Origin: Alphaproteobacteria bacterium CG1_02_46_17
Lineage (GTDB): Bacteria > Pseudomonadota > Alphaproteobacteria > Micavibrionales > Micavibrionaceae
Length of the DNA: 64,000 nt
Direction: 5' to 3'
NCBI GenBank assembly: GCA_001871905.1
Contig: MNUG01000019.1
Coordinates: 104,752 to 168,751 of the forward strand
The translations under genes and the position numbers were made by a program. The notes beneath the pieces were generated by a model, which saw only the letters and a list, made by a program, of their open reading frames with translations, did not search any database and was not told the origin of the DNA. Every line of letters starts with the position of its first letter. Within the stretch, counting starts at the first letter, position 1. Shown here piece after piece: positions 18,249 through 27,712 of the stretch.

Positions 18249-19541
18249 ATGACAATAGGGTTGATTATCTCTCTTATCGGTATTCTTATACTCCTTATTT
18301 TATCAGCTTTCTTTTCTGGTTCCGAGACGGCCTTGACCGCGGTGTCGCCAGCGCGGATGCATTCAGCAGAAAAGAATGGAGATAAACGTGCGAAGTTGGT
18401 CAATAAAATTCTTTCCAATAAGGAGCGCATGATCGGCGGATTGTTGTTGGGAAACAATATCGTCAATATTACCGCATCATCGGTGGCTGCCGGAATGTTG
18501 ATTGCCCTGTTCGGGGATAGTGGGGTCGTTTATGCGTCGGCTATCATGACGGTTCTGGTCGTTATTTTCTCGGAAGTTCTTCCCAAGACCTATGCATTGC
18601 ATCACGCCAATACGATGGCGTGTTTTGTTTCGCCGATTGTCTATGCAGTCATCTATGTTTTTGCTCCAGTTACGGCGGTTATTACCAGAATTGTCAGGCT
18701 CTCTTTGGCGGTATTCGGAGTCGATATCTCGAAAGTTCAGGCCGGTGCCCACCTTGAGATGTTGCGCGGTGTGATCGATATGCATACTGGCCCTGAAGAG
18801 GATGTCCAGAAGCAGCGTTCCATGTTGCGTTCTATCCTTGATCTTGCCGATGTGTCTGTCGATGAGGTTATGATTCACCGTAAGAATGTTGTGATGCTTA
18901 ATCTGGATGAACCGATCGAGGTTCTTGTTGATGAGATTATGAAGTGTCCATATTCGCGGATTCCGTTATATCGTGAAAGCCCTGACAACATTGTCGGTGT
19001 TATCCATACCAAATGGTTGCTGCGTGAGTTGAAAAGTGTCCGTGGTGACTTCTCGCAGATTGATCTGGAAGAAATTGCCAATGATCCGTGGTTTATTCCG
19101 GACACCACGATTTTGTACGACCAGTTGCAGGCATTCCGTGATCGGGGTGAACATTTTGCTTTTATTGTTGATGAATACGGCTCTTTTGAAGGGATTGTCA
19201 CGCTCGAAGACATTCTGGAAGAAATTGTCGGTGAAATTACCGACGAGCATGACAACCATATCAGGGGGGTTCGCGTTCAGCCCAACGGGTCGTACATGGT
19301 CAACGGGGATGTAACCATTCGTGATCTGCGTCGAGAGCTTGATTGGGAATTGCCGGACGATGATTATTGCACTGTGGCCGGTTTATTATTGTATGAAACC
19401 AGACAGGTTCCCAAAGCCGGACAGAGATTCAAATTCCACGGTTTCCACTTTGAAGTTATCAGACGTCAGCGTAACCAGATTACGCTTGTCCGGATTATGC
19501 CGCCGCAAGCGGTTGTGTCCGCAGAAGCCATTTCGCAATAA
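18249..19541 (+). CDS. CorC/HlyC-family (CNNM plus CBS) membrane protein
   Basis: 430 residues. Residues 1-175 are a CNNM (DUF21) membrane domain with SAFFSGSETALTAVSPAR at its start and three or four helices. A CBS pair occupies about 190-325 (FIVDEYGSFEGIVTLEDILE is the usual second-CBS sequence), followed by the CorC_HlyC C-terminal domain. These proteins are linked to Mg2+ or Co2+ efflux; older names call them hemolysins. It starts 3 bp after aroKB and is probably co-transcribed. Its 3' end overlaps the convergent alpha/beta hydrolase gene by 47 bp. Confidence 0.9.
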   Translation: MTIGLIISLIGILILLILSAFFSGSETALTAVSPARMHSAEKNGDKRAKLVNKILSNKERMIGGLLLGNNIVNITASSVAAGMLIALFGDSGVVYASAIMTVLVVIFSEVLPKTYALHHANTMACFVSPIVYAVIYVFAPVTAVITRIVRLSLAVFGVDISKVQAGAHLEMLRGVIDMHTGPEEDVQKQRSMLRSILDLADVSVDEVMIHRKNVVMLNLDEPIEVLVDEIMKCPYSRIPLYRESPDNIVGVIHTKWLLRELKSVRGDFSQIDLEEIANDPWFIPDTTILYDQLQAFRDRGEHFAFIVDEYGSFEGIVTLEDILEEIVGEITDEHDNHIRGVRVQPNGSYMVNGDVTIRDLRRELDWELPDDDYCTVAGLLLYETRQVPKAGQRFKFHGFHFEVIRRQRNQITLVRIMPPQAVVSAEAISQ

Positions 19542-20400
19542 TCTCAATCTGGTCGTCTCTGTAAAGGGACGGGATATGGCCACAGTCGGGCATGATGACC
19601 AGATCCATGGCATCTCCAACTTTTGTGGATTGCATTTTCTCTGCGACTTTCGCAGGAAAAAGTGTTGATAGTCCCCCGCGCAGTGCCAGTGTCGGTTGGG
19701 GGATATGCTCCCAGAGCTGCATCAAATCGATTTTTCCCAGCGGTTCCTTCTTAAACATCACGGCAATTTTGTCATCCATATTGCGGGCGTATTTTCCAGC
19801 AGCGTTTTTACGGAGGTAGGTTGTTGCGAAATGCAGCCATTGGTCTTCGTTCATGTTTCCGCGAGAATAGGGGCTGCCCAATGTCATTTTGAGCAAGGGA
19901 ACAAGGTCTTCAATTTTTTCGTATTCAGCCGTCACAGTGATATATTGCGCGATAAATTGCAGATCGGCCTGTGGGACTTCAATTCCCACATCATCAAGGA
20001 TCAGCCGGCGTATCGGTGAGTTCTCGCGTGCAGCGATATAAAAGCCAAGCAAGCCCCCCATTGAAGCTCCAAGCCAGTCGCAAGAAGCAGGGGCTGTGCA
20101 GCCGATCTCTTTTAGCAAGGAGTCGAGGTCGGTGAGATATTGGGTAAAGTTATAGTCATGAGGATCATCGAAATAATCGCTGTCGTTGCGGCCCGCCATG
20201 TCGATGGCGACAACCCGGATGTTGTTGCGGGTCGATAGATATTCGCCAACATATTTAAAGTCGCCCGAATTCCCAGTGAGACCATGAACACAAACCAGAG
20301 TGTTTTCAGGCGGGTTGTTTCCTCCCCATATTTTGTAGTGGAGTTTGTAAGCCTTCTTCGATGGCGTGTACGTGTCGAGTGTATGTGTTTCCATGGTCAT
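19495..20400 (-). CDS. Alpha/beta-fold hydrolase
   Basis: 301 residues. An oxyanion HG motif lies in CVHGLTGNSGDF near 38. The nucleophile elbow is LGASMGG (Ser about 115), the acid is probably in the region after LALRGGLS, and the catalytic His is in MPDCGHIPSLY near 278. Substrate unknown; such proteins include esterases, lactonases and haloperoxidase-like enzymes. No signal peptide, so probably cytosolic. The last 47 bp overlap the 3' end of the CorC/HlyC gene in antisense orientation. Start is the ATG at 20400, with a second ATG two codons later. Confidence 0.85.
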   Translation of the reverse strand: MTMETHTLDTYTPSKKAYKLHYKIWGGNNPPENTLVCVHGLTGNSGDFKYVGEYLSTRNNIRVVAIDMAGRNDSDYFDDPHDYNFTQYLTDLDSLLKEIGCTAPASCDWLGASMGGLLGFYIAARENSPIRRLILDDVGIEVPQADLQFIAQYITVTAEYEKIEDLVPLLKMTLGSPYSRGNMNEDQWLHFATTYLRKNAAGKYARNMDDKIAVMFKKEPLGKIDLMQLWEHIPQPTLALRGGLSTLFPAKVAEKMQSTKVGDAMDLVIMPDCGHIPSLYRDDQIEIIAKWLLRTQPLAAA

Positions 20401-20569
20401 TCATAATAGTTCGTTTGCGACTTTTTGCATCTGTTATCATCGAAATTCATCGAAAATGGTGAATTTTGTGTAGTGAAAATCCCTGCCTCTTTCGTGGCAG
20501 GGCGAAGTGTGCTGTTTGTACGTGGGTTTATCTTTACACAAACTTTGGAAAAAGTAAAGGATTTAATTC

Positions 20570-21472
20570 CTATGACGGTATCATTGTTTTTTGGGCATTC
20601 GCCATCACAATCTCGATCAGCTTACGTTCATCTCCAAGATATTCACCAAAGGCGGTAGATTTTATGAGGGAGCATTTTGTCTTGCCATTAAAGAAGTCCG
20701 TGATGCAGTCTGGTGATGTTCCATCAATGATAAAGGTATCTATCCCATAGCCTGCAGCGATTCTTGCTGCTTCGAGTTTTGTTTCCATCCCCCCGCGTGA
20801 ATGATCCCCAATCGGGCCTGTTGCCGCGAGAATTATGTTTGTATCAACATGTTCGATGATAGGGAGATGTTTTGCATCAGTATTTTTCTTAGGATTGGAT
20901 GTATAAAATCCATCGACATCTGTAATCAAAATAAGCGTGTCTGCCCCATCTGCTGCGGCGGCAAAGGCAGAGAGGGTGTCATTATCACCAAACCTGATTT
21001 CTTCGGTTGCGACGGTATCGTTTTCATTCGCAACAACCATTCCACCTAAGGCACGAATGGTTTTCATGGTTCCTTGAATGTTTGCGAAGCCATCAGTTGT
21101 TGACAGACTTTTTTTGGTTACAAGGACTTGTGCCGGAGCTATGCCGTGTGGAATTGAGGCTTGCTGGTATAGTCCCATCAATTTGATTTGACCAAAGGCT
21201 GCATAGGCCTGTTTTTCTGCGGTTGTTTTTGGGGCAGGTCTATTTCCCAGCACGCGTTCCAGTGCAATTGCACCTGAACTGGTCAACGAAAATTCCCGAT
21301 CAAGAGTATTGAGATTCGATATGAATTTTCTGACCCAGTTGTGATGGACAATATTTTTTTCGGTACAGGCTATCTTATTGGATCCAATTTTGGCCATGAA
21401 GCGGCGGGTTGCCGCAATACGTTCAAGCAGTTGCGTCTGGCCCTTGGTAGCTATTATCTGTGGGGTTGTCAT
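20570..21472 (-). CDS. proB: Glutamate 5-kinase, divergent and without PUA domain
   Basis: 300 residues from the ATG at 21472, overlapping the end of obgE by about 50 bp. ProB phosphorylates glutamate in the first step of proline synthesis. Recognisable segments are [51 protein letters not shown] and [13 protein letters not shown]. The C-terminal PUA domain found in most 360-residue ProB proteins is missing, and the glycine loop before GGM ([13 protein letters not shown]) and the region after the Lys-Ile-Gly motif are unusual. Context (rplU-rpmA-obgE-proB) supports the assignment. Activity may be altered. No proA follows. Confidence 0.8.
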   Translation of the reverse strand: MTTPQIIATKGQTQLLERIAATRRFMAKIGSNKIACTEKNIVHHNWVRKFISNLNTLDREFSLTSSGAIALERVLGNRPAPKTTAEKQAYAAFGQIKLMGLYQQASIPHGIAPAQVLVTKKSLSTTDGFANIQGTMKTIRALGGMVVANENDTVATEEIRFGDNDTLSAFAAAADGADTLILITDVDGFYTSNPKKNTDAKHLPIIEHVDTNIILAATGPIGDHSRGGMETKLEAARIAAGYGIDTFIIDGTSPDCITDFFNGKTKCSLIKSTAFGEYLGDERKLIEIVMANAQKTMIPS

Positions 21473-22478
21473 CTCTATCACGTTCGTTTTTTTCTTCTTT
21501 TATAATTTCCACCAGTTTGAACAAAAGAGGGCGGATGCCTTCTTTTGTCACGCCTGAGATGAGCCACGGTCGCACACCAAGTTCGTTTTCAAACTGATCT
21601 GCTATATTTACCATAATTTCTTTGTCAACGGAATCAATTTTATTCAGGGCGATAATTTCGTGCTTATCCGAGAGGTCAGCGCCATATTCTTCCAATTCAT
21701 GCCGGATGATATGATAGCTTTCTAAAGAATCGTCTGAAGTAATATCTATAAGATGCAGTAAAACCGCTGTTCTTTCGATATGACCGAGAAAACGTGTGCC
21801 TAGACCGATGCCTTCATTGGCTCCCTCAATAAGTCCGGGAATGTCCGCCAAAACAAAGTCATAATTCTCGACCTTTACGACGCCGAGATTCGGGTGAAGG
21901 GTCGTAAAGGGATAATCTGCAATTTTTGGCTTGGCAGCTGAGTTGGCCGCCAGAAAAGTTGATTTTCCGGCATTAGGCATTCCGACCAGACCAACATCGG
22001 CAATCAGTTTCAAGCGTAACCAAATACCCATTTCCTGACCGGGCCAGCCGGGGGTGCATCTGCGGGGAGCCTGATTGGTTGGGCTTTTATAATGGGCATT
22101 GCCGAATCCTCCGTCACCACCACGAAGAAAAACTTTGCGTTGGCCCGGTTCCGTGAAGTCGATGAGGACTTCTTCTTTGTCTTCGTCAAGAAGTTCAGTG
22201 CCGACTGGAACGCGCACAATGACGTCTTTTCCGTCTGATCCTGTCCGGTTACGCCCCATACCATGATGGCCTTTTTCAGCCTTGAAATGCTGGGTATAGC
22301 GGAAATCAACGAGGGTGTTGAGATCTTTAACGCACTCGACAATGACATCGCCGCCACGGCCTCCGTTGCCTCCATCGGGGCCACCGAATTCAACGAATTT
22401 CTCGCGGTGAAATGATACGCATCCGGCACCGCCATCTCCGCTTTTGAAATAAATTTTTGCTTCGTCGAGAAATTTCAT
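21423..22478 (-). CDS. obgE: GTPase ObgE/CgtA
   Basis: 351 residues. The Gly-rich Obg fold occupies 1-158 ([30 protein letters not shown]). The G domain follows with G1 GMPNAGKST, switch region [16 protein letters not shown]3 DIPGLIEGA, and G4 NKID. ObgE associates with the 50S subunit and links ribosome assembly to stress and replication. The gene is third in the rplU-rpmA-obgE set, but a terminator lies between rpmA and obgE, so it may have its own promoter or depend on read-through. The start is the ATG at 22478 with GGAAAA upstream. Confidence 0.96.
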   Translation of the reverse strand: MKFLDEAKIYFKSGDGGAGCVSFHREKFVEFGGPDGGNGGRGGDVIVECVKDLNTLVDFRYTQHFKAEKGHHGMGRNRTGSDGKDVIVRVPVGTELLDEDKEEVLIDFTEPGQRKVFLRGGDGGFGNAHYKSPTNQAPRRCTPGWPGQEMGIWLRLKLIADVGLVGMPNAGKSTFLAANSAAKPKIADYPFTTLHPNLGVVKVENYDFVLADIPGLIEGANEGIGLGTRFLGHIERTAVLLHLIDITSDDSLESYHIIRHELEEYGADLSDKHEIIALNKIDSVDKEIMVNIADQFENELGVRPWLISGVTKEGIRPLLFKLVEIIKEEKNERDRDDNPTDNSYQGPDATA

Positions 22479-22495
22479 TTTTGCTTTTCCTAAAC

Positions 22496-22522
22496 AAAAA
22501 CCCGCCGAGGAGGGCGGGTTTT
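22496..22522 (-). terminator. Rho-independent terminator between rpmA and obgE
   Basis: On the minus strand AACCCGCC and GGCGGGTT form an 8-bp stem (22499-22506 with 22513-22520) and a TTTTTGTTT run follows. It lies downstream of rpmA and 18 bp upstream of the obgE start, and probably sets a lower level for obgE than for the ribosomal proteins. Confidence 0.85.
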
Positions 22523-22541
22523 CAAATCCTTGTATGTCGTA

Positions 22542-22826
22542 TTATTCCGCCGCTTGGGGCTGTTGTACGTCGTTGCTTGGTACAACATGAACAATCGGAC
22601 GATCGTCTTCGTCACGAGTGAACAGAACTTGTCCATCAATCAAAGCAAACAGGGTATGGTCTTTACCGATACCAACATTTTTGCCTTGTTTGTATTTTGT
22701 TCCGCGTTGACGGATGATGATGTTTCCGGGAATAACAAATTCTCCGCCAAAACATTTCACGCCCAAACGACGACCCGCTGTGTCGCGTCCGTTTCTCGAG
22801 CTACCGCCTGCCTTCTTGTGTGCCAT
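22542..22826 (-). CDS. rpmA: 50S ribosomal protein L27
   Basis: 94 residues. The N-terminus [16 protein letters not shown] is the conserved L27 start that reaches the peptidyl-transferase centre, and [20 protein letters not shown] is the family core. No Firmicutes-type cleaved prepeptide is present. It follows rplU by 37 bp on the same strand, the usual order. Confidence 0.98.
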   Translation of the reverse strand: MAHKKAGGSSRNGRDTAGRRLGVKCFGGEFVIPGNIIIRQRGTKYKQGKNVGIGKDHTLFALIDGQVLFTRDEDDRPIVHVVPSNDVQQPQAAE

Positions 22827-22863
22827 AATATAATTCCTTTCGCTTGCGTGCCTGCCAAATTAA

Positions 22864-23178
22864 TTAGGCGGCTTTGATTTCCGTGATTTTGATGGTGGTC
22901 AGCAACTGACGGTGACCGTTTTTACGACGATAGTTCTGACGACGGCGTTTTTTGAAGATGATAACTTTATCTCCACGGCCTTGTTCAAGAATTTCTGCCA
23001 CAACTTTTGCGCCCTCGATAATCGGTGCGCCAACTGTGGTTTGATCGCCGTTCGAGATCATCAGAACGTCGGTGATGTCGATTTTTGCGCCAACTTCGGC
23101 GTCAATTTTTTCGACTTGAAGATAGGTGTCTTGGGCAACTTTATATTGCTTTCCACCTGTACGGATTACTGCAAACAT
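22864..23178 (-). CDS. rplU: 50S ribosomal protein L21
   Basis: 104 residues. [14 protein letters not shown] at the start and [20 protein letters not shown] near the end are diagnostic of L21, which binds 23S rRNA. It is first in the rplU-rpmA pair. A GC-rich hairpin lies in the leader at 23207-23222. Confidence 0.98.
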   Translation of the reverse strand: MFAVIRTGGKQYKVAQDTYLQVEKIDAEVGAKIDITDVLMISNGDQTTVGAPIIEGAKVVAEILEQGRGDKVIIFKKRRRQNYRRKNGHRQLLTTIKITEIKAA

Positions 23179-23206
23179 GGTTTTACCTTTGCTTCTTTCG
23201 ACAAAT

Positions 23207-23229
23207 CCCCTTTGAAAAGGGGTCTTTTT
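23207..23229 (+). other. Hairpin in the region upstream of rplU
   Basis: CCCCTT (23207-23212) pairs with AAGGGG (23217-23222) around a 4-nt loop, followed by TCTTTTT in the plus direction. Read on the plus strand it resembles a small terminator facing the histidine kinase gene; read on the minus strand it would be a hairpin in the rplU leader, 28 nt before the start codon. Confidence 0.45.
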
Positions 23230-23316
23230 GGTTGGTATAAATATTAACTTAGTTTGGCGCTTATAAACGATTTATTTACCCAATGTCAAGAAACTGTTGC
23301 TTGGAGTATTTGAATC

Positions 23317-24888
23317 GTGTCCCATGAATTTCCCACATCCGTTGACTTACGTAAAAGGTCTTCCCCGATTATCTCTATTTATGGAGATTCGGGGGAATTT
23401 GAGCTTACCAAGCTGATCTGGGATCTGATTCCAGGCTTTGACGTTGTTGTATCCACCCCACAGACGAGGGAAGAGCTGTTTGCAGAGGCCTATGATAGTG
23501 CCGTCGTATTTGTCCTTGTGGATGATGCTTCCGAGGGAAGTCTTGAGATCGCAGAGCAATTAAGTCAGATTCCGGGGGTTGTTGCAGACGTCATCGCGAT
23601 TACACGTGAGCCGGATATCCGGAAGAGGTTGCATATTCTATCGGCTAAATATGATGCCATATATAATATGGAAATATTAGGGCTGCCGGATTTCACAAAT
23701 ATTTTTAATCATAAGCTGAAAAAAGGGATTATGCGCCTGAATGCACGTCTGCAGGAGGACGAATATAATGCCTTTTTGGGGTTTTTGTCAGTGTCTGCCG
23801 ATGCATTTATCGTGTTTGACCGTCAGAAGCGCATCTTTTATGTCAGTCAGCATTATTTGAAATTATACCCCAAAAGCCGTGAATTGTTTGTGCGTGGCAC
23901 GCCTGTTCAAAAAGTATTCGAGGCCATCGCCAGAGAAATGGGGGTGGGGCAGCATGACCCGAGATATCAGGATGCCCTGGATTTCTGTATCAAACTGCAA
24001 GGTCAGTTTGAATTCCGTCTCGATAATGGGACACATTTGAGGATGACTGCAGTTGATTTGCCTCATGAGCAGGGGACTATTGTTTCGACCACCAATATTA
24101 CAACCTATAAAGAGCAGGAATATGCTTTGGCCAAACAGCAGGCTTTGTTGGAGAAGGCATTGAGTGCCGAGCAGGAAGCCAGTTCTTTACAAAAACAATT
24201 TATCAGCATGGTTAGTCATGAATTCCGTACGCCGTTGGCGATTGTCGATGGAAACGCCCAGATTCTGGAGCGTTTAGGCAAGTGTATGTCGGATGATGAG
24301 ATGAAAGTCAGGCTTCGGACTATCAGATCCGCTGTGTCTCGTACTGTGAATATGATGGAAGCTGTTTTATCCTCCAACCTTCTTAAAACCGGAAAACTTG
24401 ATTTGAATGTCGAGAAATTCGATATTGCGGAACTGGTCACTCTTCTCTCAGAAGAGCAGGCCAATCTGGCGCGCGGCCATAAAATCCGTACCCACATCAA
24501 ATTGGAACAGACGAATGTTGTCATGGACAAGAAGTTCGTTACCATCATTTTGACCAATTTATTATCCAATGCTGTCAAGTTTACCGATCCGGAGAACGGA
24601 GAAGTTGATATTACTCTCATGACTGGGCCTCGGGGATTGCAGCTGGCAGTTTCTGATAACGGAGTTGGAATACCTGAGGAGGAGATGGAGGAGATCTTTA
24701 ACAGATTCTTTCGTGCATCAACTTCCAGTGGTCGTCCCGGATCGGGGGTCGGTCTGTCATTGGTGCGCGATTTGGTGCGTTTGCACAAAGGGGAGATCAA
24801 GGTGGAGAGTATCGTCGGACAGGGGAGTTCTTTTATCCTGAATTTCCCTTATGAGTTCTCTCTTGAGCAAGACGTTGCAAATCTATAG
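23317..24888 (+). CDS. Hybrid-type sensor histidine kinase with receiver-like N-terminus and PAS domain
   Basis: 523 residues from a GTG at 23317 (no upstream ATG in frame; GGAG about 11 bp before). Residues 15-140 resemble a receiver domain, with LVDD where the phospho-acceptor strand should end. A PAS domain follows at about 155-265 (ADAFIVFDRQKRIFYVSQHY). A short coiled coil leads to HisKA with the phospho-acceptor His about 302 in MVSHEFRTPLA. HATPase_c has NLLSNAVKFT, DNGVGIP and GSGVGLSL. No membrane segment, so it is cytosolic. The response regulator gene 49 bp downstream is its probable partner. Confidence 0.88.
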   Translation: MSHEFPTSVDLRKRSSPIISIYGDSGEFELTKLIWDLIPGFDVVVSTPQTREELFAEAYDSAVVFVLVDDASEGSLEIAEQLSQIPGVVADVIAITREPDIRKRLHILSAKYDAIYNMEILGLPDFTNIFNHKLKKGIMRLNARLQEDEYNAFLGFLSVSADAFIVFDRQKRIFYVSQHYLKLYPKSRELFVRGTPVQKVFEAIAREMGVGQHDPRYQDALDFCIKLQGQFEFRLDNGTHLRMTAVDLPHEQGTIVSTTNITTYKEQEYALAKQQALLEKALSAEQEASSLQKQFISMVSHEFRTPLAIVDGNAQILERLGKCMSDDEMKVRLRTIRSAVSRTVNMMEAVLSSNLLKTGKLDLNVEKFDIAELVTLLSEEQANLARGHKIRTHIKLEQTNVVMDKKFVTIILTNLLSNAVKFTDPENGEVDITLMTGPRGLQLAVSDNGVGIPEEEMEEIFNRFFRASTSSGRPGSGVGLSLVRDLVRLHKGEIKVESIVGQGSSFILNFPYEFSLEQDVANL

Positions 24889-24937
24889 ACTCTATTTGAA
24901 TCATAGTTATTAAGTTTAAGTGAAGCGGAGAAGCCAT

Positions 24938-25315
24938 ATGGCAGAAAATAGAAAAATTCTGGTTGTTGAGGATGAGCGTGAATTGTGCAGCATTCTTTAT
25001 GCAGATCTGACCAGCCGTGGCTATGAAGTCGAGCTGGCTAGAAACGGTCAGGAGGGACTTGAGAAACTCCAGACGATTGAGCCGGATATTGTTATTTGTG
25101 ATCGGGCTATGCCGGTGATGTCGGGATACCAAATGTTGGAGCGTATTCGTGGATCGTACCCACAATATAAAAATTTGCCGATTATATTTTTGACAGCTTT
25201 GACTGATCCGCGCGACAGGCATTCTGTTGATCACTTGAATCCGACGGCCTATCTTGAAAAGCCAGTTAATCTCGACAAATTGGCAGATACAATTGCCAAA
25301 GTTTTTGCTTCTTGA
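24938..25315 (+). CDS. Single-domain response regulator
   Basis: 125 residues from the ATG at 24938 with GGAG at good spacing. It is a receiver domain only: acidic pair in VVEDERE, phospho-acceptor Asp about 53 in IVICDRAMP, Thr/Ser switch in IIFLTAL and Lys in YLEKPVNLDKL. With no output domain it probably acts by protein contact, like CheY or DivK-type regulators, or passes phosphate on. It follows the histidine kinase by 49 bp and precedes an L,D-transpeptidase lipoprotein by 12 bp, so the three are likely one operon. Confidence 0.9.
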   Translation: MAENRKILVVEDERELCSILYADLTSRGYEVELARNGQEGLEKLQTIEPDIVICDRAMPVMSGYQMLERIRGSYPQYKNLPIIFLTALTDPRDRHSVDHLNPTAYLEKPVNLDKLADTIAKVFAS

Positions 25316-25327
25316 GTTCTTATATTT

Positions 25328-25930
25328 ATGAATTCTGCGCTTTCAGGTGGACGTCCTTATCTCATTCTTTTTTGGGGAATTATAATTCTTTGCCTGTCCG
25401 GTTGTGAGTTGTCCGGAGGATATTCCACGAACAAAAATGAAAGTACGCAGGCGGTGGCTCTCCATGTGCCGCCAACACCCGTCAACACTTCAAAAGCGGC
25501 CAGTAGTAAAGTCGATTATATCGTCGTCCAGAAACAGGCCCGGTTGCTGTCCTTGTGGAAAGACGGGCGTGTTCTCAGAACCTATTCGGTTATGGCGATG
25601 GGAGAGAACCCTGTCGGCCATAAAGTTTATGAGGGGGATGAGCGTACTCCGGAAGGGCAATATTACATTGATGAGAAGCATGTCAGTCAGAATTTCCAGA
25701 AATTTTTAGGTATATCTTATCCGAACCAACAGGATAGCTTGCTTGCCAAGCGATTTGGGGTTTCTCCAGGTGGTCAGGTTGGTATTCATGGAGACCGTGG
25801 GGGTATGTCTGGATTTTTCCAACGCTATGATAGAAACTGGACAGATGGGTGCCTTGCTATCAGGAACAAGGATATCGAGGAGGTTTATTCCTTGGTCGAG
25901 GTTGGAACTCCTATTCTTATTAAGCCATAA
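25328..25930 (+). CDS. L,D-transpeptidase-family lipoprotein
   Basis: 200 residues. The signal sequence ends in a lipobox LSGC (Cys about 26), so the protein is probably anchored by lipid in the periplasm. Residues about 62-200 are a YkuD domain: VDYIVVQKQARLLSLWKDG at the start, EGDERTPEGQYYI, then HGDRGG and the catalytic NWTDGCLAIRNKDI with the Cys nucleophile. YkuD enzymes crosslink peptidoglycan or attach proteins to it. It is 12 bp after the response regulator gene, which suggests envelope-related signalling. Confidence 0.88.
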   Translation: MNSALSGGRPYLILFWGIIILCLSGCELSGGYSTNKNESTQAVALHVPPTPVNTSKAASSKVDYIVVQKQARLLSLWKDGRVLRTYSVMAMGENPVGHKVYEGDERTPEGQYYIDEKHVSQNFQKFLGISYPNQQDSLLAKRFGVSPGGQVGIHGDRGGMSGFFQRYDRNWTDGCLAIRNKDIEEVYSLVEVGTPILIKP

Positions 25931-26070
25931 TCTTCACTTTATGATGCTTAACTATTTGTTTTCATTTTATATATTTGCGCATTGCATAAAGCGCATAAAT
26001 ATATTGCACAAACTGCATAGCTTTTGTATATTTCGCACTGCACTGTCATTTTTAGTGAGGAGAATCGATC

Positions 26071-27297
26071 GTGGTTGCTGCGGATATTGCATGGATGCTG
26101 GTTGCGACAGCTTTGGTTTTGTTGATGACCCCCGGGGTCGCGTTTTTCTATGGCGGGATGGTTCCTCTTAGAAGCGTGGTTTCTACCAAATTGCAAAGTT
26201 TTGCCGCTATGGGCTTTGTTACCCTGCTATGGGCTATATGTGGATACTCTTTGGTGTTCTCTGGTGATAAGGGTGGCTTGATCGGGAATTTCGATTATTT
26301 CATGTTGAACGGGGTAGGGATGGAACCTAACCCTGATTATGGTTCAACCATTCCCCATGTTCTGTTTATGTTGTTTCAATGTACTTTTGCCATTATTACC
26401 CCAGCCCTGATTACCGGAGCTGTTGCTGAGCGTGTCCGGTTCAAAGCTTGGCTGGTCATTATGGCTTTGTGGTCTTTGATGGTTTATGTGCCTGTTGCCC
26501 ATTGGGTTTGGGGGCCTGGCGGATGGATTGCCGGAATGGGTGGTCTTGATTTCGCAGGAGGGATGGTTGTTCACATGACCTCCGGTTATGCTGCGTTGGT
26601 GGCTGCCGTGATGTTGGGGAACCGTCGTAATTTTAAACCTGACGAGCATAATAGTTTTTCTGCCCTGATGGTTCTTTTGGGAGGAACTTTATTATGGTTC
26701 GGATGGATCGGTTTTAATGCAGGGTCGGCTTTGGCAGCTAACGGGTTGGCGGCTCATGCTGCGGCGACCACTATTCTGGCTGCTGCTGCCGCGATGTCAA
26801 CATGGATGATTTGTGACTGGATGGTACATGGCCGTCCGACAGCGATCGGGTCTGCAGTCGGGGCTGTGGCAGGGTTGGTTGCAATTACACCTGCGGCTGG
26901 TTTTGTGTCCTTACAATCGGCTATGTTGATTGGGCTGGTGACTGCAATAGCATGTAATTATGCAACCCGGCTGGTTAAAGAAAAGCTGCATACGGATGAT
27001 ACCGTTGACGTTTTTGCATGCCATGGTGTTGGCGGAACGATGGGGGCTATTCTCACTGCTGTTTTTGCCACAACAGAAATTAATCCTGCCGGAGCCAATG
27101 GTTTGCTGTCTGGTGAAACTCAATTATTTACAGCGAATGTCATCGGTTCCATGGCGGTTATCGCTTACACCATGATTATGACTTTCATTGTGTTCAAGGT
27201 TGTCTCTATGTTTATGAAGGTTCGCGTGAGCGAGACGGAAGAAAAGTCCGGTCTTGATGCCTCGCAGCATGGAGAACGTGCTTTCGTATTGAGATGA
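26071..27297 (+). CDS. amt: Ammonium transporter Amt
   Basis: 408 residues from a GTG at 26071 with AGGAG at 26058-26062. Eleven hydrophobic helices. The conserved DFAGGMVVHMTSG carries the substrate-site Asp and the first pore His; the second pore His is in FACHGVGG. Amt conducts ammonium across the inner membrane and is usually gated by GlnK, but no glnK gene is adjacent. I looked for a sigma-54 promoter upstream and did not find good spacing. A strong terminator follows at 27350. Confidence 0.95.
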   Translation: MVAADIAWMLVATALVLLMTPGVAFFYGGMVPLRSVVSTKLQSFAAMGFVTLLWAICGYSLVFSGDKGGLIGNFDYFMLNGVGMEPNPDYGSTIPHVLFMLFQCTFAIITPALITGAVAERVRFKAWLVIMALWSLMVYVPVAHWVWGPGGWIAGMGGLDFAGGMVVHMTSGYAALVAAVMLGNRRNFKPDEHNSFSALMVLLGGTLLWFGWIGFNAGSALAANGLAAHAAATTILAAAAAMSTWMICDWMVHGRPTAIGSAVGAVAGLVAITPAAGFVSLQSAMLIGLVTAIACNYATRLVKEKLHTDDTVDVFACHGVGGTMGAILTAVFATTEINPAGANGLLSGETQLFTANVIGSMAVIAYTMIMTFIVFKVVSMFMKVRVSETEEKSGLDASQHGERAFVLR

Positions 27298-27349
27298 TTC
27301 GAAACTCGTTTTTTTAAGGTTAAGAGTTTTTACTGTGAGTCCATTCCTT

Positions 27350-27388
27350 GCCCCGTTTTCACATTCCTGTGGAGCGGGGCTTTTTTTA
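27350..27388 (+). terminator. Rho-independent terminator of amt
   Basis: GCCCCG (27350-27355) pairs with CGGGGC (27375-27380), and an eight-T run follows. The 19-nt loop is long, but the T-run is convincing. Confidence 0.8.
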
Positions 27389-27502
27389 TAATTCATCCCG
27401 CCTGTTTATTAGTGCGCCGCAATATAAAGTTGCGACATCATGCGCCTTGAACAGAACGGCTATCTGTACCAAGCTGAGGTACTTATCACGAGGAGATTTT
27501 CT

Positions 27503-27706
27503 ATGTTCAAAATTTCAGCAGTAGTTTTTGTAATAGCAGCCCCGACCTTAATGGGAATTTTGGCGGTTGCTGTTATGGCGACCCCGTCTTTGATGAATGA
27601 AGGAGCCAAATGGATTTCCGCGGCAGCAGGGATTGGTTTACTATTATCGTTGCCAATCAGTTATTTCATCGCCAGATCAATTGATTCCGTTATCAAGAAA
27701 GGCTAG
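27503..27706 (+). CDS. Small two-helix membrane protein
   Basis: 67 residues from the ATG at 27503, with GAGGAG at 27490-27495. Two hydrophobic helices (MFKISAVVFVIAAPTLMGIL and about 39-60) are separated by a short polar turn; the C-terminus ends in KKG. It resembles short alphaproteobacterial membrane proteins that are sometimes mislabelled CTP synthetase. Function unknown. It lies between amt and a convergent unknown gene. Confidence 0.6.
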   Translation: MFKISAVVFVIAAPTLMGILAVAVMATPSLMNEGAKWISAAAGIGLLLSLPISYFIARSIDSVIKKG

Positions 27707-27712
27707 ACCTTT

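Noticed and set aside
25976-26020. Possible sigma-54 promoter or palindrome upstream of amt (TGCGC...GCGCA, TTGCAC and CTGCAT)
   Set aside because: The GG and GC pairs are not at the 10-bp separation needed for -24/-12 elements, and the palindrome arms are only 5 bp.
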